From contig JADFXQ010000011.1 in NCBI GenBank assembly GCA_015233495.1, forward strand, positions 1-43,458: DNA of 43,458 nt, given 5' to 3'. The notes under the pieces were generated by a model. That model was given only the letters and a program-made list of their open reading frames with translations. It was not told where the DNA came from and did not search any database. Position numbers and translations under genes: made by a program. This stretch comes from Candidatus Omnitrophota bacterium. GTDB lineage: Bacteria; Omnitrophota; Gorgyraeia; Zapsychrales; Zapsychraceae. This document shows positions 7,759 to 15,560 of the stretch, one piece after another (the first letter of the stretch is position 1; each line of letters begins with the position of its first letter).

Positions 7759-9188
7759 TTAAAATTGAAAATAGATGAAAGTTTCCGGTTTATTTGCCCC
7801 CCAGATCACCATGCCATACAACAGAGTGGCGTAAAATAAAGGCTGGACTATCCAAGGCAACCGCGTGAAAAGGATTAAATCCTTTTTATAATATTGAAAT
7901 CCTTGCGCAAGCAATAAAGGCGTTAGGTAAAAAAGCAGCAGGCTTAAATCGTTGGCGGTATGATAGTTCGCCGTAAAAGACGTGAACAAGGCCCCGGTCA
8001 TGGATACAACTTGACTCACGCTGGGGGAGCGGAATAATAACCATCCGAACAACGTAACGTGAAAAAAGAAAACTACCTGAAGCGGTTGGAGGAGGCCGGG
8101 AGGAAAAAATGATCCAATTTTAAAGTTGATTCTTTTAGTCCAAAACCGATGCAGGATCAATATGCTTCCATGGTAAAGTCCCCATAACACAAAAGTCCAG
8201 GCCGCCCCGTGCCATAAGCCTCCTAAGACCATTGTCAGCATCAAGTTTTTGTAGGTTGACCACTCTCCGTTGCGGTTTCCACCCAGAGGGATATACAAGT
8301 AATCGCGCAACCAGCTCGACAAACTGATGTGCCAGCGCTGCCAAAATTCCGGCGGATTGCGGGAAAAATACGGCCATTGGAAATTGATCGTGATTTCGAA
8401 ACCCATGCATTTCCCTAAGCCGCGGGCAATGTTGGAATAACCATCAAAATCGCAAAAAATTTGGAAAGCGAAAGCGTAAAGACTGATGAGGACATCCGTT
8501 CCATTGTAGGGAGGTTTTTGGGTAAACACCGGGTCGACAATTTTCGCCAGATTATCGGCGACAAAAATTTTTTCAAACAATCCCCAAGTGATGAAATTGC
8601 ACCCTTCATAAAACTGGTCCCAGCTTAGTCGACGGGGTCGGATGATCTGGGGCAGAAAATCTTTGGCCCGCATGATCGGCCCGGCGATGAGGTGGGGAAA
8701 ATAAATAACAAACAATAAGTAGTCTGTATAGTGGCGGGTGGGGGGGATGAGGCGGCGATAAACATCCACCGAATAACTGATCGCTTCAAAGGTATAAAAA
8801 GAAACCCCGACCGGTAAAATTATATTCAAAGCAAAGAGAGAGATTAAATGTTGGCTCGCGGGAAAGATCACATAGAGGAGTTCGCTCAAATTGTTGGCAA
8901 AGAAATTGTAATATTTGAAAAAAGCCAAAATCGACAAGTTCACCGCAATGCTGAAGATCAGGTAGGCGCGTCTTTTTTTTGCAGTTCGGTTCGACTCATG
9001 AAGCGGGCGCAATAAAAATCCGTGGTGATAGAGATAAACATGAGAAAAAGAAATTTCCAATTCCAAGCCGCGTAAAACAGGCAGCTAGCGACAATCAACA
9101 GACGGTTTTGCCAGCGGTGATCCAAGAAAATATAGAGGCCGTAGATAATAATAAAAAAGCAGAAGAAATTGAGGCTGTTAAATAACAT
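7759..9188 (-). CDS. MBOAT O-acyltransferase (AlgI-like), frame broken at an A8 tract
   Basis: Two adjacent frames make one membrane-bound O-acyltransferase of about 476 residues. The first (9188 to 8958) has the N-terminal helices (MLFNSLNFFCFFIIIYGLY) and ends after FMSRTELQKK. The second (to 7759) resumes with RRAYLIFSIAVNLS and holds the family core: GVSFYTFEAISY, FCDFDGYSNIA, WQRWHISLSSWLRDYLY and GLWHGAAW, with the active-site His. The break is at eight A on the coding strand (8973-8980). A -1 slip, or one extra A, joins both frames exactly. It may be a homopolymer error, a real mutation or programmed slippage. The product would move acyl groups across the inner membrane for the SGNH partner encoded 3 bp downstream. 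Confidence 0.8.
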
Positions 9189-9328
9189 ACAATATTAGAA
9201 TGTGTTACCGATTTATGGGACGGGCGGTATTATTGTTAATTCGATATGTCTTGTGTTATTATAATAAAAAATTAGCAAAGAGTGAAGTCGCCTTTGAAAA
9301 AATTAACCCATTTTAGCCGCAGGCAAAC

Positions 9329-9353
9329 AATAAATGGTGTCACCCCATTTATT
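9329..9353. repeat. Inverted repeat in the uup leader
   Basis: AATAAATGG (9329-9337) and CCATTTATT (9345-9353) are perfect 9-bp arms around a 7-bp loop, ending just before the Shine-Dalgarno AAAGGAG. A related half-site, GACACCATTTATTTA, precedes the RNA ligase start at about 12928-12942. The hairpin could modulate uup translation or be part of a dispersed repeat. A -10-like TATAAT lies upstream at 9260-9265. Confidence 0.5.
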
Positions 9354-9365
9354 TAAAGGAGATCC

Positions 9366-11267
9366 ATGGCATTGATCAGCATTCAAGACATTAGTCTGGC
9401 GTTCGGCGGGCCGAAATTGTTTGAGGATTTGAGTCTGCAGTTGGAAATGGGCGAGCGGGTCGCGCTTTTAGGCCGCAATGGCACGGGCAAAACGACTTTG
9501 ATGAAAATTGCGACTGGACAGATCGGTCCGGACACGGGTAAAGTGATTTTTCAAAAAGGGATACGCGCGACGCATTTGCCGCAGGAAATCCCCGCGGACA
9601 TCAAGGGAACGGTGTTTGACATTGTGTTGTCCGGTTTGGGGCAACGGGCAAAACTGATCAGCGACTATCACCACATCAGTCAGCGGTTAGCGACCGAACA
9701 TACCAAAGAATTGATGCGGGAACTGGATCGGTTGCAGACCGAGATTGATCACACCAACGGCTGGGAAATCAATAATCAGGTTGAATTGGTAATTTCTCAA
9801 ATGAAACTCGACCCGGAGATAGATTTTGCCGCTTTGTCCGGCGGGCAAAAGCGCCGCGCTTTGTTGGCCCGGGCCCTGGTGTTGAAACCGGAAGTCTTAT
9901 TACTCGACGAGCCTACCAATCATTTGGACATTGACGCGATTAAATGGCTGGAAGGTTTTTTGAAAAATTATGCCGGAGCTATATTTTTTGTGACGCATGA
10001 CCGGCAATTTATGGTTAACTTGGCGACGCGTATCACGGAGCTGGATCGCGGCCGGTTGTTTTCCTGGGCCTGCGATTATCCGACCTTTTTACAACGCAAG
10101 CAAATGGAGCTTGAGATTGAGACAGCGACGCGCGCGGATTTCGACAAGAAGCTCGCCGCGGAAGAAGTCTGGATCCGTCAAGGGGTGAAAGCCCGGCGCT
10201 GCCGCAATGAAGGCCGGGTCAAGGCCCTACAACGTCTGCGCGCGGAAAAACAGGCCCAGCGTCAGGCAGTCGGGCAGGTCAAGTTCCGGGTTCAGGAAAC
10301 TGATCCGTCGGGACATTTGGTAATCAAGGCCTCGCGCCTGGGCCAAAGTTATGGTGACCTTTGCTTGATCCGCGATTTTTCAACGCAGATCATGCGCGGC
10401 GATAAGATTGGCGTGATCGGCCCGAACGGCAGCGGCAAGACCACGTTGTTAAAAATTTTGCTGAGCAAGATGCAGCCGAGCAAGGGGTCGATCCGGTTCG
10501 GCACGAATCTGGAGATTGCTTATTATGACCAAATGCGCGAACAATTGGACGAAGAGAAGACAGTGATCGAAAATATCTGCGGCGCGAGCGACTCCATCAC
10601 GATCAACGGCAAGCCGCGGCATATTATCGGTTATCTGCAAGATTTTCTTTTTTCGCCGGACCGCGCCCGCACGCCGGTCAAGGTATTATCTGGCGGAGAA
10701 CGCAACCGGTTGTTTCTGGCTTGGTTGTTTACTAAGCCGTCGAATTTGCTGGTGATGGATGAGCCGACAAATGACTTAGATATTGAGACCCTGGAGCTGC
10801 TCGAAGAAATGCTTTTGGACTATTCCGGGACTTTGCTTTTGGTCAGTCATGACCGGGCTTTTTTAAATAATGTGGTGACTTCGACAATGGTTTTGGAAGG
10901 CGCCGGAGAAGTGAATGAATATCCCGGGGGGTATGATGATTGGCTGGATCAGCGGCCTAAGCCGGCGCAATCAGCGGCCGCGGTTCGGGAAAAGCCTCGG
11001 GAGCCGCGCCGGGAGGAAGTTCAGCCGGCCATGCCGAATTTTGTCCGAAAATTATCGAATAAAGAAGAGCGCGAATTAGCCAGTTTGCCCGCGAAAATCG
11101 AGAGTTTAGAGGCGGAGCAAGATAGGATTTTGGATATAGTCGCGGAGGTTAATTTTTATAAAAAAGACCCGGCCGAAATCCTAAAAATCAAGGCGAAATT
11201 GGAATGTATCGAAGACGAATTACTCGCGGTGTTTGAACGTTGGGAGCATTTGGAAAGTTTACGATAG
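9366..11267 (+). CDS. uup: ABC-F family ATPase Uup
   Basis: The 633-residue soluble protein has two ABC ATPase domains and no membrane segments. Walker A motifs are GRNGTGKTT (about 37-45) and GPNGSGKTT (about 348-356). Signature motifs are LSGGQKRR and LSGGERNR, each followed by a Walker B with DEPTN. A charged inter-domain linker lies near 240-310 and a C-terminal coiled coil at about 560-633. Twin ABC domains plus a C-terminal coiled coil is the Uup layout. ABC-F proteins act on ribosomes, and Uup homologues also bind branched DNA and affect transposon excision. It has a strong Shine-Dalgarno and is followed immediately by the lipoprotein gene, whose GGAGG overlaps the uup stop. Confidence 0.92.
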   Translation: MALISIQDISLAFGGPKLFEDLSLQLEMGERVALLGRNGTGKTTLMKIATGQIGPDTGKVIFQKGIRATHLPQEIPADIKGTVFDIVLSGLGQRAKLISDYHHISQRLATEHTKELMRELDRLQTEIDHTNGWEINNQVELVISQMKLDPEIDFAALSGGQKRRALLARALVLKPEVLLLDEPTNHLDIDAIKWLEGFLKNYAGAIFFVTHDRQFMVNLATRITELDRGRLFSWACDYPTFLQRKQMELEIETATRADFDKKLAAEEVWIRQGVKARRCRNEGRVKALQRLRAEKQAQRQAVGQVKFRVQETDPSGHLVIKASRLGQSYGDLCLIRDFSTQIMRGDKIGVIGPNGSGKTTLLKILLSKMQPSKGSIRFGTNLEIAYYDQMREQLDEEKTVIENICGASDSITINGKPRHIIGYLQDFLFSPDRARTPVKVLSGGERNRLFLAWLFTKPSNLLVMDEPTNDLDIETLELLEEMLLDYSGTLLLVSHDRAFLNNVVTSTMVLEGAGEVNEYPGGYDDWLDQRPKPAQSAAAVREKPREPRREEVQPAMPNFVRKLSNKEERELASLPAKIESLEAEQDRILDIVAEVNFYKKDPAEILKIKAKLECIEDELLAVFERWEHLESLR

Positions 11268-11276
11268 GAGGCAATA

Positions 11277-11933
11277 ATTATTAAAGCGCTGTCTATTTTT
11301 ATCTTATGCGCCGCGGTTACCGGATGTTCGGTAATCAATTTTTCCGGAAATTATTATACTCTTCCGGAAAATTTTCCCGTTGAATTGGTGCGGCTCAGGG
11401 ACGGGTTGGTTGGTCAGATAAAGTTGAAATATGCCTACGATGTCCGGGTGGTAGACGGAAAAGATTCGGACCGCGTGCAAGGCGTGCCGTTTTTATCCAA
11501 TCACACGGTGTTTTTCCCGCGGGATTTTCTTGCCTATGTTTATCAAAATTATTACCGTGACCGGGCGGTGATTTTGACGGATGTGATGACGCATGAGATG
11601 TGCCACGCGGAATTCAACCTGCCCAGCGCGCCAATCGAGGAACATTTTAAAACGGATATGGCGGCGATCAAATTGTTGGGAGAAACGCCTCAAGCCGCGC
11701 GAGATTTTTACCGTTCTTTGTTTGTGGTCAAGAATTACTGGTTCGCGCGCAAAGGCATGGCCGGACACGCGCTTAATGCCGGTATCAACGTGGTGAGCGG
11801 GGCGTCCATGGTGTTGGGCGGGCCGGGGGTATTCGTCAATTTATTCGCCACGGATTTAAGCCGGCGCATGGATTTTCTGGCGCGAAAGTATAAGTTATCC
11901 TCCACGAGTTGTTTTAAAAGATCTTCTCAATAG
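11277..11933 (+). CDS. Lipoprotein metallopeptidase-like protein (HExxH), probable ATT start
   Basis: Read from ATT at 11277, the 218-residue protein starts MIKALSIFILCAAVTGC, a textbook lipoprotein signal with lipobox VTGC and Cys17. GGAGG at 11267-11271 is 5 bases from this ATT. There is no ATG, GTG or TTG in frame until TTG at 11385, which would remove the signal and most of the first 36 residues. The mature domain has THEMCHAEF (His106, Glu107, His110: an HExxH zinc site) and EEHFKTDMAA 11 residues later, like the third-ligand region of M48-type peptidases. A glycine-rich hydrophobic helix follows near 165-185. It probably sits in the outer or inner membrane facing the periplasm. ATT may be a true rare start or a mutated ATG. 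Confidence 0.7.
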   Translation: MIKALSIFILCAAVTGCSVINFSGNYYTLPENFPVELVRLRDGLVGQIKLKYAYDVRVVDGKDSDRVQGVPFLSNHTVFFPRDFLAYVYQNYYRDRAVILTDVMTHEMCHAEFNLPSAPIEEHFKTDMAAIKLLGETPQAARDFYRSLFVVKNYWFARKGMAGHALNAGINVVSGASMVLGGPGVFVNLFATDLSRRMDFLARKYKLSSTSCFKRSSQ

Positions 11934-11969
11934 GACAGAGGCCAGGAAATCTTCTGCGAAATAATTAGC

Positions 11970-11997
11970 TTGGTTTACGGCGAAAATCGTGTATGAT
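11970..11997 (+). promoter_or_regulatory. Candidate sigma70 promoter for the CxxC protein
   Basis: TTGGTT (11970-11975), a 16-bp spacer and TATGAT (11992-11997) lie about 80 bp before the ATG at 12079. The zinc-protein gene then has its own terminator, so it is likely a monocistronic unit. Confidence 0.4.
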
Positions 11998-12078
11998 GAT
12001 TAAAATAAACGATTTGATCCAGCGGTTGTACGGGTGTATGGCCTGATCAGATCAAGAGTACAATAGCAAGGAGTAGTT

Positions 12079-12267
12079 ATGGGTTACAATGAAGGCGGCG
12101 GCAGAGGCGGGTTCGGCGGTGGATACAGAGACCAGCGTCCGAGAGAATTTCACAAAGCGACGTGTTCCGATTGCAATAAGGAATGCGAAGTTCCTTTTAA
12201 GCCGAGCGGTGAACGCCCGATTTATTGCAAGGATTGCTACAACAAGCGCAAGGACAGCGGCCGATAG
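12079..12267 (+). CDS. CxxC-x17-CxxC zinc-binding small protein
   Basis: The 62-residue protein has a Gly/Arg-rich N-terminus (GGGRGGFGGGYR) and one zinc-ribbon-like domain: C29SDC32, an extra Cys36 and C50KDC53, with exactly 17 residues between the two pairs. It matches the small family named for the CxxC-x17-CxxC motif, common in candidate-phylum bacteria. FKPSGERPIYC is the typical core. Function is unknown; an RGG-like tail with a zinc knuckle suggests nucleic-acid binding, which is inference. Shine-Dalgarno AAGGAG lies 8 bases upstream. It has its own promoter candidate and a strong terminator, so it can be highly expressed alone. Confidence 0.85.
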   Translation: MGYNEGGGRGGFGGGYRDQRPREFHKATCSDCNKECEVPFKPSGERPIYCKDCYNKRKDSGR

Positions 12268-12306
12268 TCGCGCAGCGCGAGTGTTGTTGTCGGATGAAAT
12301 AAAATT

Positions 12307-12333
12307 CCACGCCCATATTGGGCGTGGTTTTTT
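12307..12333 (+). terminator. Rho-independent terminator
   Basis: CCACGCCCA (12307-12315) and TGGGCGTGG (12319-12327) form a perfect 9-bp GC-rich stem with a 3-base loop, followed by six T. It lies 40 bp after the CxxC protein stop. Confidence 0.9.
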
Positions 12334-12457
12334 ATGACCGGTCGTGGGGGCGCTTCTCTCCGGCGGCAGGCAGGTGGGCGCCCGTTGCCGTGCAGTGATT
12401 CCGTAAACGAGCTTAATAGCGGTCAGCTTCGGGTTATTTAATTGGGAGAAACATCTA

Positions 12458-12684
12458 ATGGTTAAAGCCGGATTATTGGCGATCTAGGTGATCTTGATGA
12501 TTTGATCAAGTGTCGCCACCGCGATCCTTGCCGCGATAGTCCTTGTTGAAATTGTGTCCGCATTGACCTTGGGCCGGGTTTAAGCCTTCTGCAAATCAAA
12601 AGCGCGGAATGGGCCAAGGTCGGCGTATCGCTTGATTTGGCGCTGCTCGTGATTTATTTTATGGCATTAGCCGTCGGGTTATGA
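12458..12684 (+). pseudogene. Decayed small membrane protein gene
   Basis: From ATG 12458 (GGGAGAA upstream) the frame meets TAG and TGA early. The same frame then reads a clear hydrophobic helix, SSVATAILAAIVLVEIV. After a shift at about 12580, another frame reads LQIKSAEWAKVGVSLDLALL and a further helix to TGA at 12682-12684. Two helices split over two frames with two stops suggest a dead two-helix membrane protein gene. I do not recognise the family. This sits in a 690-bp region (12268-12958) with no intact gene. Confidence 0.35.
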
Positions 12685-12756
12685 AAATTTCCAGTCGACA
12701 AAAATATTAGGCGGCGGTAAAATAGTCATAAATATTCGATCATTGCTGCCCAAATT

Positions 12757-12837
12757 GTGCGTAGGGGCCGAGCTTGTCTTGGCCCGTTGAGTCGGGCGGA
12801 CACCTGCCTACCGGCAGCAAGGTCCGCCCCTACGCAC
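12757..12837. repeat. Nested palindromic repeat element
   Basis: The outer arms GTGCGTAGGGGC (12757-12768) and GCCCCTACGCAC (12826-12837) are perfect inverted repeats. Inside, GGGCGGAC (12794-12801) pairs with GTCCGCCC (12822-12829), and CTGCC (12804-12808) with GGCAG (12813-12817). It resembles a REP/MITE-like extragenic palindrome. Related GC-rich pieces occur at 12350-12388, 22543-22589 and inside the exported-protein gene at 37991-38070; the 15-mer GTGGGCGCCCGTTGC is identical at 12374 and 22575. Confidence 0.7.
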
Positions 12838-12958
12838 GAATCATGTTTCAAATACTCTTAACCGACGGCATATGCTGTCCAAATTGGACATATATGATAT
12901 TCGATACATAAAAGGATGCTGAGATCTGACACCATTTATTTAAGAGGAGTTTGATTCT

Positions 12959-13954
12959 ATGCGAAAACTGGCTAGTGTGCAGCGGATCAAGGCGCTGGAT
13001 CCGATTCCGGGCGCGGACGCGATTGAGCGGGCCACGGTTTTGGGGTGGCAGTTGGTCGTGAAAAAAGGCGAGTTCAAGGTTGGGGAATTGTGCGTGTATT
13101 GCGAGGTGGATTCCATTTTGCCTGACGAGCCGCGGTTTGAGTTCCTGAAATCCAAGAATATGCGGATCAAGACCATCCGGCTGCGCGGCCAGATTTCGCA
13201 GGGGATTTGTTTCCCGTTGTCGTTTTTGCCGGAAGGGTTTGACGCCCGCGAAGACGCGGACTGCACGGAGGTGTTGAAGATCCAAAAATACGAGGCTCCG
13301 ATTCCGGCGAGCTTAAACGGCGTGGCCAAAGGCCCGTTTCCTTCCTTTATTCCGAAGACGGATGAAACCCGGGTCCAGGTTTTGCAGGAATTGCTCGACC
13401 GCTGGAAGGGCGAAGTGTGTTATGTGACGGAAAAGGTCGACGGCAGTTCGGTGACGTATTTTATGCACAACGACGCGTTCGGGGTGTGCACGCGGAATTT
13501 TGAGTTGATTGAGGACCCGGAAAACACGTTGTGGAAATTGGCCCGGACTTTGGACATTGAAAATAAATTGCGCGGCTTGGGCGGGAATATCGCGATTCAG
13601 GGCGAGATCATCGGCGAGAATGTGCAGGGCAACCCGCTCAAATTGCGCGGCCAGACCGTGCGGTTTTTTAACGCCAACGATATTGACCGCCGGGCGTTTT
13701 ATAATTATGGCGAATTCAAAACGCTGATGGCCAAGCTGGGCTTAGATACGGTTCCGGTCATCGCGGACGATTATATTTTAGGCAATGACATCAACGCCAT
13801 TGTCGCTCTGGCCACGCGCAAAAGCCTGATCTGCCCGGAAGCCTGGGCGGAAGGCATTGTCATCCGCCCCTTAAAAGAACTGTTCGACCGCGAGATCGGC
13901 CGGCTGTCGTTTAAGGCGATTAACCCGGAATATCTGCTTAAAACCGGGCAGTAA
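12959..13954 (+). CDS. RNA ligase of the DraRnl (Rnl5) type
   Basis: The 331-residue protein has an N-terminal OB-like domain (1-120), then a nucleotidyltransferase domain. Motif I is EKVDGSS with the adenylated Lys159. A CTRNFEL segment lies at 177-183, motif III-like QGEIIGENVQGN at 214-225, motif IV AEGIVIRP with Glu299, and motif V LSFKAINPEYL with Lys319. N-terminal OB plus C-terminal ligase core is the layout of Deinococcus radiodurans RNA ligase. That family seals nicks with 3'-OH and 5'-phosphate RNA ends using ATP. GAGGAG upstream supports the ATG. It sits just before an HspR-like/Hsp20 heat-shock block, and a UmuDC operon lies in the same window; an RNA-repair role under stress is inference. 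Confidence 0.88.
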   Translation: MRKLASVQRIKALDPIPGADAIERATVLGWQLVVKKGEFKVGELCVYCEVDSILPDEPRFEFLKSKNMRIKTIRLRGQISQGICFPLSFLPEGFDAREDADCTEVLKIQKYEAPIPASLNGVAKGPFPSFIPKTDETRVQVLQELLDRWKGEVCYVTEKVDGSSVTYFMHNDAFGVCTRNFELIEDPENTLWKLARTLDIENKLRGLGGNIAIQGEIIGENVQGNPLKLRGQTVRFFNANDIDRRAFYNYGEFKTLMAKLGLDTVPVIADDYILGNDINAIVALATRKSLICPEAWAEGIVIRPLKELFDREIGRLSFKAINPEYLLKTGQ

Positions 13955-13970
13955 ATAGCAACCAAGATGA

Positions 13971-13989
13971 TATTTCGAAAATCGAAATA
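13971..13989. promoter_or_regulatory. Palindromic operator candidate upstream of the MerR regulator
   Basis: TATTTCGA (13971-13978), AAA, TCGAAATA (13982-13989) is a perfect 8-bp inverted repeat. A further TTTCGAAAAA follows at 13994-14003. It lies just upstream of the -35 box at 14005 and may bind the regulator encoded at 14067. It does not resemble the HAIR operator of actinobacterial HspR. Confidence 0.5.
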
Positions 13990-14004
13990 AATCTTTCGAA
14001 AAAT

Positions 14005-14033
14005 TTGACAAATTTTTTGAAATGTGGTATACA
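14005..14033 (+). promoter_or_regulatory. Sigma70-type promoter of the heat-shock block
   Basis: TTGACA (14005-14010), a 17-bp spacer and TATACA (14028-14033) give a near-consensus housekeeping promoter 34 bp before the ATG at 14067. It probably drives the regulator, the first microprotein and the Hsp20 genes. Confidence 0.75.
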
Positions 14034-14066
14034 TATTTTGGATAAAAGAAACGAGGCGAAAAACCG

Positions 14067-14375
14067 ATGTTGTCTGTCAAGAAGCAGGTCAGTCGAAAGC
14101 TGTTTGACGAGGTCCTGATCGGGCCGGATGACCCGGTTTATACCTCGGGCGTGGTGTGCCGGATTTTGGATATCCCGATTTGGGTGTTAAAACAATTGGA
14201 TACCGCCGGCGTGGTGAGCCCGCCGCGGGAATATGAGGGCAAGGCGCGGTTGTATTCGAAACGGGAATTGAAAATGGTCCAGCATTGCTGGTTTTATTTA
14301 AAGGAACACAAGGTGAAGATCAGCGGTTTAAAAGTGATTTTGCAAATCGAGTCTGGGACGTTTAAAGCGGGGTAA
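14067..14375 (+). CDS. MerR-family regulator, HspR-like
   Basis: The 102-residue protein has a MerR winged-helix domain from about residue 24: YTSGVVCRILDIP, then WVLKQLDTAGVVSPPR, the wing RLYSKREL and a short coiled tail. There is no effector domain. Short MerR proteins of this kind next to Hsp20, DnaK or ClpB genes are usually HspR-type heat-shock repressors. The block that follows (microprotein, two Hsp20 genes, exported Hsp20) fits that job. It has its own near-consensus promoter with a palindrome just upstream, so autoregulation is likely. GAGGCGAAAA precedes the ATG. Operator specificity is inferred only. Confidence 0.75.
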   Translation: MLSVKKQVSRKLFDEVLIGPDDPVYTSGVVCRILDIPIWVLKQLDTAGVVSPPREYEGKARLYSKRELKMVQHCWFYLKEHKVKISGLKVILQIESGTFKAG

Positions 14376-14441
14376 AATTTTTTGTTTAAAAATTAGCAGT
14401 CGGCAATGTTGACTGCCAGAAATTCAAAGGAGGTGGGTGTG

Positions 14442-14516
14442 ATGAAATGGGTGAGAGACGTGTTGTCAAGATTGAGAGAAATTTTTAAGACCGGATGTTC
14501 ATGCAAAAAATGTTAA
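14442..14516 (+). CDS. Cys-rich microprotein, 24 residues
   Basis: A short ORF starts at ATG 14442, 8 bases after a perfect AAAGGAGG Shine-Dalgarno. It encodes a basic amphipathic helix (MKWVRDVLSRLREIFK) ending in GCSCKKC. The CxC-x2-C tail could bind a metal or form disulfides. It sits between the HspR-like gene and the first Hsp20 gene and is probably co-transcribed. I know no family for it. The very strong ribosome site is the main argument that it is translated. Confidence 0.55.
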   Translation: MKWVRDVLSRLREIFKTGCSCKKC

Positions 14517-14543
14517 ACGGATTTGGAAAAGGAGGGTAGAGCT

Positions 14544-15017
14544 ATGGTTAATTTTCCGATGAAAAGACAAAGAGAAGGCGCGATGTCGCCGTTTACGGAG
14601 CTGGATCATTTGCAACGGGAAATGAACCGGCTGTTTGATGTGAGTTTCCCGCGGTTTTTGGACGGGGACACGACGCTGTTGGGCAGTCAGTGGGCGCCGG
14701 CCATGGATGTGTATGATTCCAAGGACGATATTGTCGTCAAGGCGGACCTGCCGGGCCTGACCAAGGATGAGATCGAGATCAACATTCAGGAAAATATGTT
14801 GACGATCAAAGGTGAAAAGAAAAAAGCGACCGATGTCCGGGAGGACGATTATGTCCGCACGGAACGGTATTACGGCACGTTTCACCGGACCATCATGCTT
14901 CCGTCGGAAATCAAGGCGGAGGCAGCCAAAGCTAATTTTAAAAACGGGGTTTTGGAATTGACGCTTCCGAAAAAAGAGGAAGCCAAGCCCAAACAAATTA
15001 CAGTGGACGTTAAATAA
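14544..15017 (+). CDS. Hsp20/alpha-crystallin family chaperone
   Basis: The 157-residue cytosolic small heat-shock protein starts at ATG 14544, preceded by AAAGGAGGG. It has the N-terminal FTELDHLQREMNRLFD segment, an alpha-crystallin domain (about 50-150: APAMDVYDSKDDIVVKADLP) and the conserved AKANFKNGVLEL motif, followed by a short C-terminal tail. Small Hsps hold unfolding proteins in oligomers for later refolding. It is the first of three Hsp20-type genes in tandem. A frame from 14523 would add seven residues that include the ribosome site, so I rejected it. Confidence 0.93.
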   Translation: MVNFPMKRQREGAMSPFTELDHLQREMNRLFDVSFPRFLDGDTTLLGSQWAPAMDVYDSKDDIVVKADLPGLTKDEIEINIQENMLTIKGEKKKATDVREDDYVRTERYYGTFHRTIMLPSEIKAEAAKANFKNGVLELTLPKKEEAKPKQITVDVK

Positions 15018-15083
15018 TATTTGGCTTAAACCCGGTTGATTCCGGGTTTAAGCCGATCAATTGCAGAGAAAAAGGAGAGTCAG

Positions 15084-15458
15084 ATGAGATTCGATCAATT
15101 CCGATTTAATAAATCGCCGGAGCCGGGGGAGACGATTCTGCCGGTGGTGGATATCCGCGAAACAGATCAAGAGGTGGTTTTGGAAGTGGATATGCCGGGC
15201 GCGGACAAGGATTCGTTAAATATTCAGTTGCAGGGCGATCAATTGCAAATCAAGGGGGCGAAAAAAAAGGACGCGATGGATGGTAAATATACAGCCGTGC
15301 ATTTGGAGCGGCCCGGCCAGGCGGAATATGAGCGGGCGTTTCAAATCAACGCGGATATTGACCGTCAGAACATCAAGGCCGCGTTTGAAAACGGGGTTTT
15401 GAAGATCCGGCTCAACCGCGCCGCGGTAGCCCAGCCGCAAAAAATTATGATTTCGTAA
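15084..15458 (+). CDS. Hsp20/alpha-crystallin family chaperone, short form
   Basis: The 124-residue small heat-shock protein starts at 15084 after AAAGGAGAG. The alpha-crystallin domain covers most of the chain: LPVVDIRETDQEVVLEVDMP near the start, then IKAAFENGVLKIRL before the C-terminus. Its N-terminal arm is short (about 17 residues) compared with the preceding paralogue, which may alter oligomer size. It follows the first Hsp20 gene after 66 bp, and a loose AAACCCGG-type inverted repeat (about 15028-15050) lies in the gap. It probably forms mixed or separate oligomers with its neighbour; inference only. Confidence 0.9.
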   Translation: MRFDQFRFNKSPEPGETILPVVDIRETDQEVVLEVDMPGADKDSLNIQLQGDQLQIKGAKKKDAMDGKYTAVHLERPGQAEYERAFQINADIDRQNIKAAFENGVLKIRLNRAAVAQPQKIMIS

Positions 15459-15560
15459 AAACGATCCAGAGCGCCGCGTGATTGGCGGGAGATTTGCTGC
15501 GAAGAAAAAGGCGCCGGGGCAGCGCGGGGGCGCGGATATTATTTTTTCAAGGAGGGATAT

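Noticed and set aside
11385-11933. TTG start of the metallopeptidase gene
   Set aside because: It would delete the lipoprotein signal that the same frame encodes after a good ribosome site.
1-13954. One RNA-repair operon of phosphatase, kinase and RNA ligase
   Set aside because: The ligase is about 11.6 kb away with unrelated units between; only distant co-location is seen.
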